In this document: piece by piece, positions 1 through 9,518 of the stretch
How positions within the stretch are numbered: the first letter of the stretch is position 1
Layout: the number at the start of each line of letters is the position of its first letter
DNA from: Ottowia sp.
Lineage (GTDB): Bacteria; Pseudomonadota; Gammaproteobacteria; Burkholderiales; Burkholderiaceae_C
Assembly (NCBI GenBank): GCA_023228705.1
Contig: JALOAS010000064.1
Span: forward strand, 1 to 18,743
Length of the DNA: 18,743 bases
Reading direction: 5' to 3'
Notes under the pieces: model-generated
What the model was told of the DNA's origin: nothing
Databases searched by the model: none
What the model saw: the letters and a program-made list of their open reading frames with translations, nothing else
Position numbers and translations under genes: made by a program

Positions 1-2
1 TT

Positions 3-395
3 TGGCAGCAGGCGCTGGCCGGGCTGCGCTTTGAGCCGTTTGACATCGTCCTGGCGCGCAGCGAGCGCTGGCGAACGCCCGGTGGTGAACTGCTGGTGCT
101 GCTTCCGCGTGCGTGCCCGGCGCTGGCGGCGCTGCACGCTGCCACCGAAGCGCTGGCACGGCAGGCAGGCGTTCCTGCCGAGCCGCGGGCGTGGCGGCCG
201 CATGTCACGACGCTGCGGGGCGTGGCGCTGCCGCCCGGGCCGCTGCCCGTGCATCCCATCCGCTGGCACGTGGATTCGGTGGTGCTGGTCCGCTCGGAGC
301 CGGAGCGCCAGCCGCCGCGCTACCGTGTTTTGAGCCGATACCCGGCGCCGCCGGACGCGGTGGGCAGGGGCAGATCCAACGGAGGGTCTCGTTAG
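3..395 (+). CDS. thpR: 2'-5' RNA ligase family protein (ThpR-like), C-terminal part, cut by window edge
   Basis: The reading frame is open from the left edge to a TAG at 393-395, so only about the last 130 residues are present and the start lies outside the window. The visible part contains RPHVTTLRGV, with the His codon at 201-203. This matches the second HxT motif of the 2H phosphoesterase superfamily, in which two such motifs form the active site. Family members such as E. coli ThpR ligate or hydrolyse 2'-5' RNA linkages or act as RNA 2',3'-cyclic phosphodiesterases; the physiological substrate is generally unknown. The spacing from the motif to the C-terminus fits the family. The first HxT motif would lie upstream and cannot be checked, so the assignment rests on one motif and overall character. 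alaS begins 60 bases downstream on the same strand. Confidence 0.72.
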   Translation, partial: WQQALAGLRFEPFDIVLARSERWRTPGGELLVLLPRACPALAALHAATEALARQAGVPAEPRAWRPHVTTLRGVALPPGPLPVHPIRWHVDSVVLVRSEPERQPPRYRVLSRYPAPPDAVGRGRSNGGSR

Positions 396-398
396 AAT
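393..398 (+). promoter_or_regulatory. Possible -10 element for alaS
   Basis: TAGAAT (five of six matches to TATAAT) overlaps the stop codon of the thpR-like gene and lies about 58 bases before the alaS ATG. No good -35 hexamer is visible 16-18 bases upstream, so this is weak. alaS could equally be read through from the upstream gene. Confidence 0.3.
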
Positions 399-455
399 CA
401 AGGGTTGTGCCGACAACTGCCCGCAGGCAGCCCGGCTCCCCGCGCAAGAGAGACC

Positions 456-3086
<2,631 letters not shown>

Positions 3087-3156
3087 ACCCGCGCGCTGCG
3101 GGCCGCGGCCGCCGGTGCGGTCAGCCCGAGGCGCGGTTCTGCTCTGCTTGCCGCGC

Positions 3157-4278
3157 TTACACGGGGTGCCGCAGGATGGCGGCCAGGTCCCGGTGGCCGG
3201 GGATGTCCTGGCGGCGCACGCCCAGCACGCGCGCGCCGCTGCCAAAGGCGCGGCCCACGATTTCATCGACGATGTCGTATGCCTTGGCATCGTCTTTCTG
3301 GACCAGCGTGATCGCGCCGGTCTGCTCGTCAACGAACCCGGGGACCATCGAATCAATGTCTGCCAGCAGCGTATCGATGGCACCAAAGGTCGCGGCGCGC
3401 GCGGCGTCTGACAGATCGCTGGTGGTGCGGTGCTCGCCGGTGCGCTTGTCGTGCAGCGCGTGTATGGCCTGCAGCTGTTGCGCATAATGGCGGTCCAGGA
3501 TGGGGCGGGCGCGCTGCGCCAGCTCGGCTTCGGTGGCGCGGTCCGGGCTGTCGGCGATGGTTTCGGGCAGCAGGTGCGGATACGAGTTGAGTTCTGCAAA
3601 CAGCGGCGCCACGCGGCCGGTGGCGGCCAAGATCAGCGGGGTCTCGCGGCCGGCCAGCACGGGGCGCAGGGCAGCGTCGACCAGGCGTGCAAACTGGCGC
3701 AGCCGCACGTTCTGTCCCTCCGAGCCCTCCATGCGGCGGTGCAGGCCGCGTTCGTTCAGCGTGGACCTGCCCAGTGCCGATGCCCCGTCGGTGGGCATGC
3801 CCGGTACCTTGACCACGGCGGGCGGCAGGTCGGCGTGCATTTCAAGCAGCCGCACGGCATTTTCCGACAGCGCCAGGATGAAGGCCGCGTGCGGGAACGT
3901 GACCGCGCGCAGCAACGGCTTGAGATGGAAGCGGTCGGCCACCTGCACCATGGTTGTCAGTTCGTTGGCCAGGCGGTAGGTGCGCAGGCTGTCCGGCGTG
4001 GCAAAGACCGCCAGGCTGTTGGCCTGCAGGCGCCAGAACTCATCGTCTGCGATCAGGTCGTCGATTTGTTCGGACAGTGCAGCCAGGCGGCGCTTGTCAA
4101 GCCCGCCCGCCTGCAACTGGCTTTGAGCCTCGCGCAGCCGGTTGCCCAGCTCGATGCGCGCGGCCTGGATTTCCCGCGTGACCGGCGTGGTCTTGAGGTA
4201 GATCGAGACGCAGGCGTCCGCGCGGACGTCAAACAGCGTGGTGAATTCCGAACGGGTCGGCAGGTCGATGTAAAGCAT
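3157..4278 (-). CDS. Bacterial archaeo-eukaryotic release factor-like protein (baeRF family)
   Basis: This 373-residue cytoplasmic protein resembles bacterial relatives of eukaryotic/archaeal release factor eRF1 (baeRF families) in length, architecture and motifs. An N-terminal alpha/beta region with a helical hairpin (about 1-90) precedes a central RNase H-like domain (about 110-220). There MEGSEGQNVRLRQFARL (183-199) aligns by eye with the eRF1 GGQ loop and following helix (GGQSALRFARL). Here GGQ is EGQ, with Gln189 kept. The C-terminal part (about 270-373) looks like the third eRF1 domain, ending with acidic and glycine-rich motifs (AKAYDIVDEIVGRAFGSGARVLGV). Known family role: proposed ribosome rescue or peptidyl-tRNA hydrolysis, not firmly established. 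The start has a strong AAGGAAGG Shine-Dalgarno (4286-4293, complement) seven bases before ATG. The specific baeRF subfamily cannot be fixed from memory. Confidence 0.75.
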   Translation of the reverse strand: MLYIDLPTRSEFTTLFDVRADACVSIYLKTTPVTREIQAARIELGNRLREAQSQLQAGGLDKRRLAALSEQIDDLIADDEFWRLQANSLAVFATPDSLRTYRLANELTTMVQVADRFHLKPLLRAVTFPHAAFILALSENAVRLLEMHADLPPAVVKVPGMPTDGASALGRSTLNERGLHRRMEGSEGQNVRLRQFARLVDAALRPVLAGRETPLILAATGRVAPLFAELNSYPHLLPETIADSPDRATEAELAQRARPILDRHYAQQLQAIHALHDKRTGEHRTTSDLSDAARAATFGAIDTLLADIDSMVPGFVDEQTGAITLVQKDDAKAYDIVDEIVGRAFGSGARVLGVRRQDIPGHRDLAAILRHPV

Positions 4279-4586
4279 GCAGGAACCTTCCTTGAAGGCG
4301 GCTGGTCATGAGATCGGCAAGCGCCGGGGGAGCGCCGGTGCGCGGCTTGCGCGCACTCCGGCCGGGACACCATGCGGCCGCGGTCAGCGACGTTGCGTGG
4401 CGCCAGCTGTGAGTGTACTTGGCTGCGAGGATGCCGGTTTCACGCTGGTGTCGTGGCCAGGGTGAACACGGGCAGGGCCTGGCCGCGCCTGGCCAGCCCG
4501 CGCAGAGCTGCTGCCTGGTGTATCCGGCACAATGTGGCCAGGCCCGGACCGGGCAAGGCAAGCCGGCCTGCCTGCCGCCGGGTCGC

Positions 4587-4592
4587 TACAAT
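4587..4592 (+). promoter_or_regulatory. Possible -10 element for csaA-recQ
   Basis: TACAAT followed directly by TTTT is the most AT-rich spot in this GC-rich gap and matches five of six positions of TATAAT. It lies about 75 bases before the csaA start. No recognisable -35 is present at the right spacing, so the call is tentative. Confidence 0.4.
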
Positions 4593-4655
4593 TTTTGAAT
4601 GCGGCCACGATGCCGCGCCAGCCACGGCCGCAGGGTCGATGGATCCGGGACAGAC

Positions 4656-4660
4656 GGAGA
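4656..4660 (+). promoter_or_regulatory. Ribosome binding site that fixes the GTG start of csaA
   Basis: GGAGA sits six bases (a run of six T) before GTG at 4667. No in-frame ATG lies at a suitable distance, so this site supports the non-ATG start. Confidence 0.75.
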
Positions 4661-4666
4661 TTTTTT

Positions 4667-5005
4667 GTGCAAACCATCAGCTGGGACGATTTTGCCAAGG
4701 TGCAGCTGCGCGTGGGCCGGATCCTGGCCGCCGAGCGCTTTGCGCAGGCGCGCAAGCCCGCGTACAAGCTGCGCGTGGACTTTGGCCCCGAGCTGGGCGA
4801 GCGCAAGTCCAGCGCGCAGATCACCGACCTGTATACGCCGGAGGCGCTGGTCGGCCGCCTGGTGGTTGCAGTGGTCAACTTTCCGCCCAAGCAGATCGGC
4901 CCCATGATGTCCGAATGCCTGGTGACCGGCTTCCACGATGCGCAGGGTCGGGTTGCCCTGTGCGTGCCCGACGGGGACGTGCCGCTGGGCACGCGCCTGC
5001 TCTGA
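4667..5005 (+). CDS. csaA: CsaA-like tRNA-binding protein
   Basis: This small 112-residue protein has the EMAP-II/Trbp111-like OB fold, the tRNA-binding domain also fused to some methionyl- and phenylalanyl-tRNA synthetases. Recognisable parts are ISWDDFAKVQLRVGRIL at the N-terminus, KSSAQITDLY in the middle, and VVNFPPKQIGPMMSECLVTG, which is very characteristic of CsaA. Bacillus CsaA is described as a dimeric chaperone linked to protein export; stand-alone bacterial relatives bind tRNA-like structures. Which role applies here is not visible. The GTG start is chosen because it has a good GGAGA site and gives the usual family N-terminus; longer upstream extensions have no support. recQ starts 17 bases after the stop, so the two are probably co-transcribed. 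Confidence 0.92.
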   Translation: MQTISWDDFAKVQLRVGRILAAERFAQARKPAYKLRVDFGPELGERKSSAQITDLYTPEALVGRLVVAVVNFPPKQIGPMMSECLVTGFHDAQGRVALCVPDGDVPLGTRLL

Positions 5006-5022
5006 GCGGAAGGCGCGGCACC

Positions 5023-7356
5023 ATGCTCCCGGACCTGCCCGAGGCCGACGTGACCCGCCGCACGCCGCTGGCGGTGCTGCGCGACGTCTTTGGCTACGCG
5101 CAGTTTCGCGGCAGGCAGGCCGCGATCATTGATCATGTCTGCGGTGGCGGCGATGCGCTGGTGCTCATGCCCACCGGTGGCGGCAAGAGCCTGTGCTATC
5201 AGATCCCGGCCATCCTCGGCCACGAGAACGAAGGCGGCGTCACGCTGGTGGCGTCGCCGCTGATCGCGCTCATGCAGGACCAGGTCAATGCGCTGCGCGA
5301 GCTGGGTGTGGCCGCCAGTTTCCTGAATTCGACGCTGGCCGCGCACGAAGCCGCCGAGGTGGAGCGGCGCCTGCTGGCCGGCCAGATCACGCTGCTCTAC
5401 GCAGCGCCCGAGCGCATCACGACCCCGCGCTTCCAGGACCTGCTGCAACGGCTGCACGCGCGCAACCGGCTGGCGCTGTTTGCCATAGACGAGGCGCATT
5501 GCGTGAGCCAATGGGGGCACGACTTCAGGCCCGAATATCGGGCACTGGCGGTGCTGCACGAGCGCTGGCCCGACGTGCCGCGGATTGCGCTCACGGCCAC
5601 GGCCGACGCAACCACCTGCGCGGACATGGTCGAGCGCCTGCAGCTGCAGGACGCGGCCCGCTTCGTCAGCAGCTTTGACCGGCCCAACATCCGCTACACC
5701 ATCGTCGAGAAAAGCAAGCCGGCCGAGCAGCTGCTGCAGTTTGTGGACGCGCACCGGGGCGAGGCGGGCATCGTCTACTGCCAGTCGCGGCGGCGCGTGG
5801 AGCAGCTGGCCGACCGCCTGCGCGCGCACGGCATAACCGCGCTGCCGTACCACGCCGGGCTGGATGCGGCGCTGCGGCAGACGCACCTGGATCGCTTCCT
5901 GCGCGACGAGGCCGTCGTCATGGTTGCGACCATTGCGTTTGGCATGGGCATAGACAAGCCGGACGTGCGCTTTGTCGCGCACGTGGACCTGCCCAAGAAC
6001 ATCGAAGGCTACTACCAGGAAACCGGCCGCGCCGGCCGCGACGGCGAGCCGGCCGACGCCTGGATGCTTTACGGTCTGCAGGACGTGATGCAGCAACGCC
6101 GCATGATCGACGAAAGCCCGGCCAGCGACGACTTCAAGCGCGTCATGCGCGGCAAGCTGGACGCGCTGCTGGCGCTGGCCGAGGCAACCGATTGCCGGCG
6201 CGCACGCCTGCTCGCCTACTTTGGCGAGGAATATGGAGCCAGCCAGGCACCACCCGCCAGTGGCGCGGCAGGCGAGGGCGCATCGCATGAAAGCCATGAG
6301 TCCCAGCCGGGCCCCGGCAAGGAGAACGCCGCCTCAAGTGGCAGTGCGGCAGGCGAAGCGTGCGAGCGTGGGGGCCATGAGCCGCCGCCGGGCCGTCCCA
6401 AGGCAGCGAACGCCCTCTCGGGGGGCAGCGCAGCAGGCGAAGCGTGCAAGCGTGGGGGCCATGAGCCGCCGCCGGGCCGCCCCAAGGCGGCGAACGCCCC
6501 CTCGGGGGGCAGCGCAGCGGGCGAAGCCTGCAAGCGTGGGGGCCATGAGCCGTCGCCGGGCCGCCCCAAGGCGGCGAACGCCCCCTCGGGGGGCAGCGCA
6601 GCGGGCGAAGCCTGCAAGCGTGGGGGCCAAGTGCATTGTGGCAACTGCGACAACTGCCTGCAGCCGCCGCAGGTCTGGGACGCCACCGACTGTGCGCGCA
6701 AGCTGTTGTCCACCGTGTATCGCGTCAGCGAGGCCAGCGGCATTGCCTTTGGCGCCGGCCAGATCATTGACGTGCTGCGCGGCAGCAACAATGAGAAAAT
6801 ACGCAGGTTTGGCCACGAGCGGATCAGCACCTTTGGCCTGGGCGCGGAGTGGAGCAGCAGGCAGCTGCGCGCCGTGCTGCGCCAGCTGATTGCGCTGGGC
6901 GTGGTCGAGGTGGATGCTGCCGCGTTCAATACGCTGAAGCTCACGGCTGCGGCGCGGCCCATCCTGCGCGGCGAGCAGGCCGTGCACGTGCGCGCCAGTG
7001 TGGCCACTGCGCGCAGCGCACAGCGCAAGAGCCGCCGCAGCGCGGCAGCGCAAGAGGCGGCCGCGCTGGACGCGCCGGCGCATGCACGGCTGGAAGCACT
7101 CAAGGCCTGGCGCCGCGAGGTGGCGCACGAGCGCAACGTGCCCGCCTATGTCATCTTTCACGACGCCACGCTGCGCGCGATTGCCGAGCTGGCCCCCGCC
7201 ACGGCGGAGGAGCTGGGCGGCATCAGCGGCGTGGGGATCAAGAAACTGGAGAGCTGGGGCGAAGACGTGATCCGCATCTGCAGCACGGCGGCCGCCGCGG
7301 CGAATGGATCCGGGCCAACTGGCCACGATGGGCTGGTGCAAGCGCCTGGTTCCTGA
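5023..7356 (+). CDS. recQ: ATP-dependent DNA helicase RecQ with a repeat-encoded insertion in its zinc-binding module
   Basis: This 3'-5' superfamily 2 helicase, which acts in recombination and replication-fork repair, is 777 residues against about 610 in E. coli. Domains in order: helicase with Walker A MPTGGGKS (49-56), DEAHCVSQWGHDFRPEY (156-172), motif III LTATA and motif VI QETGRAGRDG (332-341); RecQ-C-terminal zinc module and winged helix; HRDC domain (about 688-755); short Ala/Gly-rich tail. The zinc ligands are C391 and then C539, C542 and C545 (CGNCDNC). In E. coli the first and second are about 17 residues apart, here 148. The excess is a low-complexity insertion (about 406-537) dominated by tandem 28-residue repeats, each with an extra Cys (C447, C475, C503, C531). 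The frame stays open throughout and all helicase motifs are intact, so the gene is probably functional. The ATG at 5023 has a weak GGAAGG upstream; longer in-frame extensions are unsupported. Confidence 0.95.
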   Translation: MLPDLPEADVTRRTPLAVLRDVFGYAQFRGRQAAIIDHVCGGGDALVLMPTGGGKSLCYQIPAILGHENEGGVTLVASPLIALMQDQVNALRELGVAASFLNSTLAAHEAAEVERRLLAGQITLLYAAPERITTPRFQDLLQRLHARNRLALFAIDEAHCVSQWGHDFRPEYRALAVLHERWPDVPRIALTATADATTCADMVERLQLQDAARFVSSFDRPNIRYTIVEKSKPAEQLLQFVDAHRGEAGIVYCQSRRRVEQLADRLRAHGITALPYHAGLDAALRQTHLDRFLRDEAVVMVATIAFGMGIDKPDVRFVAHVDLPKNIEGYYQETGRAGRDGEPADAWMLYGLQDVMQQRRMIDESPASDDFKRVMRGKLDALLALAEATDCRRARLLAYFGEEYGASQAPPASGAAGEGASHESHESQPGPGKENAASSGSAAGEACERGGHEPPPGRPKAANALSGGSAAGEACKRGGHEPPPGRPKAANAPSGGSAAGEACKRGGHEPSPGRPKAANAPSGGSAAGEACKRGGQVHCGNCDNCLQPPQVWDATDCARKLLSTVYRVSEASGIAFGAGQIIDVLRGSNNEKIRRFGHERISTFGLGAEWSSRQLRAVLRQLIALGVVEVDAAAFNTLKLTAAARPILRGEQAVHVRASVATARSAQRKSRRSAAAQEAAALDAPAHARLEALKAWRREVAHERNVPAYVIFHDATLRAIAELAPATAEELGGISGVGIKKLESWGEDVIRICSTAAAAANGSGPTGHDGLVQAPGS
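6292..6624 (+). repeat. In-frame tandem array of an 84-bp repeat inside recQ
   Basis: Four adjoining units are present: 6292-6372 (81 bp, diverged), 6373-6456, 6457-6540 and 6541-6624 (84 bp each). The last two differ at one base; the second differs from the third at five. A more decayed part-copy may precede the array (about 6235-6291). Each unit encodes a peptide beginning GHEPPPGRPKAANAPSG and ending GEACKRG. Each of the last two units contains cccc-tc-gggggg, able to pair as a short hairpin, and ccgggccgccccaagg. The reverse strand (cccccacgct..., ...gccttggggcggcccgg) resembles a repeat I remember as widely dispersed between genes in Comamonadaceae. All unit lengths are multiples of three, so copy-number change would not break recQ. 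Confidence 0.93.
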
Positions 7357-7503
7357 GCACACTTGGCGCGGGCACGGCGGGTTGCCTGTAGGCTCCCCAG
7401 TTGTCCGTGGGGCAATGGTTCTTGTCTCCATGCCTGCAATTGCGGCGCGAACGCAATGCCGACTTGGGGAAGTGCCGTCGACAAAAAACGCAATAATGAG
7501 CGC

Positions 7504-8007
7504 ATGTTGATGGCCGCAAGATACGCGCCGCAGGCCCCCGAGCTGCAGGTGTCCCAATGGTTCAATGCCAGCGAGCCGATCGCGCTTGGCGACTTGCGCG
7601 GCAAGGTCGTCATGCTGTATGCATTCCAGATGCTGTGCCCGGCCTGCGTCAAGGTCGCCACGCCGCAGGCGCAGGAGGCGGATCGGCGCTTTGCCGGCGA
7701 GGACCTGGCGGTCATCGGCCTGCACACGGTTTTCGAGCATCACGCCGCCCAGCAACCCTCGGTTCTCGCCGCGTACATTCATGAGAACCGCCTGCGCTTT
7801 CCCATAGGCGTTGACGAGCCGGGCGGTGACAAGAGCAGCATTCCCAAGACCATGCGCCGCTATGCGCTGGAGGGCACCCCCTCCACCGTGCTGATAGACC
7901 GCGCAGGCCGCATCCGCTTGCGCGAGCTGGGCGCGATGCCGGACCTGGCGCTTGGCGTGGCGCTGGGCCGGTTGCTGGCCGAGCCGACGCCGGATGGGGA
8001 CGGCTGA
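7504..8007 (+). CDS. Thioredoxin-fold redoxin (TlpA/AhpC-TSA-like) with CPAC motif
   Basis: This 167-residue protein has the thioredoxin fold of the TlpA/redoxin group. The redox motif is CPAC (C45-C48) in MLYAFQMLCPACVKVATP. The cis-proline region is EGTPSTVLIDRAGRIRLRELG (T125-P126), and GLHTVFEHH lies between, as in redoxins that reduce disulfides or peroxides. No signal peptide or membrane segment is seen, so it is predicted cytoplasmic, unlike most TlpA proteins. ATG 7504 is chosen; ATG 7510 is equally possible, since GAG at 7498-7500 is spaced better for it. The last base of the stop codon overlaps the first base of the next small ORF (TGATG), implying translational coupling with what was once a dienelactone hydrolase gene. 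The precise substrate is unknown. Confidence 0.8.
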   Translation: MLMAARYAPQAPELQVSQWFNASEPIALGDLRGKVVMLYAFQMLCPACVKVATPQAQEADRRFAGEDLAVIGLHTVFEHHAAQQPSVLAAYIHENRLRFPIGVDEPGGDKSSIPKTMRRYALEGTPSTVLIDRAGRIRLRELGAMPDLALGVALGRLLAEPTPDGDG

Positions 8008-8198
8008 TGCTGGGCAGGCGACAGGTACGGGGACTGGCCGCGGGCCTGCTCCTGACCATGACCATCACAGGAAGCCAGGCGGCCATGAAAACACAAGTCA
8101 TTGACTACGAGGTGGGCGACACCGCCATGCAGGGCCTGCTGGTCTGGGACGACGCCGTGCAGGCGCCGCGTCCCGCACGGCCCGAGCCGGTAGACTAA
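8007..8198 (+). pseudogene. N-terminal remnant of an exported dienelactone hydrolase family gene
   Basis: The ORF of 63 codons starts at an ATG overlapping the redoxin stop. Residues 1-26 read as a Sec signal peptide (Arg-rich start, hydrophobic LAAGLLLTMTITG, cleavage after SQA). Next comes MKTQVIDYEVGDTAMQGLLVWDDA, then VQAPRPA. This strongly resembles the opening strands of dienelactone hydrolase family proteins (typically ...Y.DGDT.LEGYLAYDDA...RP..LVVHEWWG). The match ends at about 8178, just before the first catalytic-domain motifs, and the frame stops after RPEPVD. No continuation was found in any plus-strand frame before the acyl-CoA dehydrogenase gene, so roughly 200 residues are missing. 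I read this as a deletion remnant. It could still be translated as a short secreted peptide. Confidence 0.7.
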
Positions 8199-8252
8199 CC
8201 CGTTTGCTGTCTACCTGGTCGCCGCACGCGTGTGCCGGCGTCCCGCCACCTG

Positions 8253-9488
8253 ATGACTCCCACTGACATTGCCATCTCGCCGCGCGCGCAATCGTACATC
8301 GACCGCTTCACACATTTTCTTGCCGAGCAGGTGCGGCCGATAGAGGAGGCGCTTGCGCGGGATGGTCTGGGCAATCTCACCAACCCGCGGCTTGACGAAG
8401 CTGGGCGCATGCATCCTGCGGTCTGGGAGGCGCGGCGCCAGGTGCAGCGGCTGTCTGGCGCGGCCGGTCTGTACGCGCCGTACGCCAGCGCGGAGCTGGG
8501 CGGTGGCGGCTTGGGCCTCATCGAGATGAACCACGCCACGGAGGCGGTGTACCACCAATCGGGGCTGGGCCTGGGTCTGGCTGCGCTGGGCTGGACCGAG
8601 GGCCCCAACCCGGCCATAGAGCACTGCTCTGCCGAGGCCCGGGAGCAGTGGCTGACGCCGCTCCTGCGGGGCGAAATCACCGCGGCCTTTGCCAATACCG
8701 AGGAGAGCGTGGGCTCCGACGTGCTGGCCATGGGCACGCAGGCCCGGCGCGACGGCAGCGACTGGATCATCAGCGGCACCAAGGCCTGGATCACCAACGC
8801 GCACTTTGCCGACGTGATCCAGGTTGTCGCGGTGACCGAGCCGGGTGCCGGCACGCGCTCGCTGTCGATGTTCCTGGTTGACGCCAACGCGCCCGGGTTC
8901 TCGCGCGGCAAGGACATTCCGACCATCCTCAACGATGGCCTGACCGGCACCCTTCATTTTGACGATGTGCGCGTTCCCAAGGAGTGCATCGTTGGCGAGA
9001 TTGGCGACGGCTTTGCACTGGCCATGGCCTGGATCAACTGGCGCCGGTTGTGTCGGGGTGGCATGTGCGCGGGATGGGGCAAGTGGCTGCTCGAGCGCGC
9101 GCGCTCGTTTGCAGGGCGGCGCGAATCGGGCGGCCGGCCCATCGCGCATCTGCAGGCGGTGCAGCACATGCTGGCCAACATGGACATGGACGTCTATCAG
9201 GCGCGCGCCACGGCGCTGGTCGCGCTGACCGAACTGGAGCCCTTGGGCGCCTACGCCATGCCGCTGGATCACCGCGCGCCGCGGCTGATCAGCCTGGTCA
9301 AGCTGGTCAACGACGAGGCGTTTTTCCGGGTGGCTGACAACGCGGTGCAGGTGCGCGGCGCCGTGGGCATGCTGCTGGGCAGCCCGGAAGAGAAGCTGTT
9401 CCGGCTGGCGCGCAACCTGCGCATCCCGGCCGGGACGACGGAAATCCAGCGCAACGCGATTGCGCGCGGCGTGCTCCGGCAGGCCTGA
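8253..9488 (+). CDS. Acyl-CoA dehydrogenase family protein lacking the usual catalytic glutamate
   Basis: This 411-residue FAD-binding protein has acyl-CoA dehydrogenase architecture: N-terminal helical domain, middle beta domain with FANTEESVGSDVLAM (147-160) and WIISGTKAWITNA (171-183), and C-terminal helical domain with RPIAHLQAVQHMLANM (295-310) and IPAGTTEIQRNAIARGVL (391-408). The FAD-binding and substrate-loop motifs are well kept. The catalytic Glu of medium-chain type enzymes (YEGTS-Q) corresponds here to Ala393. The alternative Glu of isovaleryl-CoA type enzymes (LERL) corresponds by eye to Arg264 (WRRL). It may therefore use another base, act as a reductase like CaiA, or have a special substrate. 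The ATG at 8253 is preferred over the GTG at 8232 because it fits the family N-terminus better; no clear ribosome binding site is seen for either. No electron-transfer partner gene is adjacent. Confidence 0.88.
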   Translation: MTPTDIAISPRAQSYIDRFTHFLAEQVRPIEEALARDGLGNLTNPRLDEAGRMHPAVWEARRQVQRLSGAAGLYAPYASAELGGGGLGLIEMNHATEAVYHQSGLGLGLAALGWTEGPNPAIEHCSAEAREQWLTPLLRGEITAAFANTEESVGSDVLAMGTQARRDGSDWIISGTKAWITNAHFADVIQVVAVTEPGAGTRSLSMFLVDANAPGFSRGKDIPTILNDGLTGTLHFDDVRVPKECIVGEIGDGFALAMAWINWRRLCRGGMCAGWGKWLLERARSFAGRRESGGRPIAHLQAVQHMLANMDMDVYQARATALVALTELEPLGAYAMPLDHRAPRLISLVKLVNDEAFFRVADNAVQVRGAVGMLLGSPEEKLFRLARNLRIPAGTTEIQRNAIARGVLRQA

Positions 9489-9518
9489 GCCGTGGCCGGA
9501 AAGCGCGGCGAGGCCGAA

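Larger units (their letters stand above)
4279..4666. other. Divergent intergenic region between eRF1-like gene and csaA
   Basis: This 388-base gap carries the start signals of two divergent genes. No convincing protein or RNA gene was found. A perfect 7-base-stem hairpin lies at 4338-4356 (arms gtgcgcg and cgcgcac, loop gcttg) without a T tract, so it is not a standard terminator. Near the right end TACAAT (4587-4592) followed by a T run is the best -10 candidate for csaA. Confidence 0.5.

Noticed and set aside
3087..3156. Bidirectional terminator between alaS and the eRF1-like gene
   Set aside because: GC-rich short inverted repeats are present but no clear stem followed by a T run on either strand.
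4338..4356. Hairpin upstream of csaA as a terminator or riboswitch
   Set aside because: A perfect 7-base stem but no T tract, and no conserved riboswitch core recognised.
4372..5022. N-terminal extension of recQ by 217 codons
   Set aside because: The extension overlaps csaA in another frame, has no RecQ similarity, and RecQ homology begins shortly after ATG 5023.
4384..6297. Minus-strand open frame of 637 codons opposite csaA and recQ
   Set aside because: Shadow composition, overlaps two recognised genes completely.
6292..6624. CRISPR array
   Set aside because: Repeats are directly adjoining with no unique spacers, and the array is in frame inside recQ.
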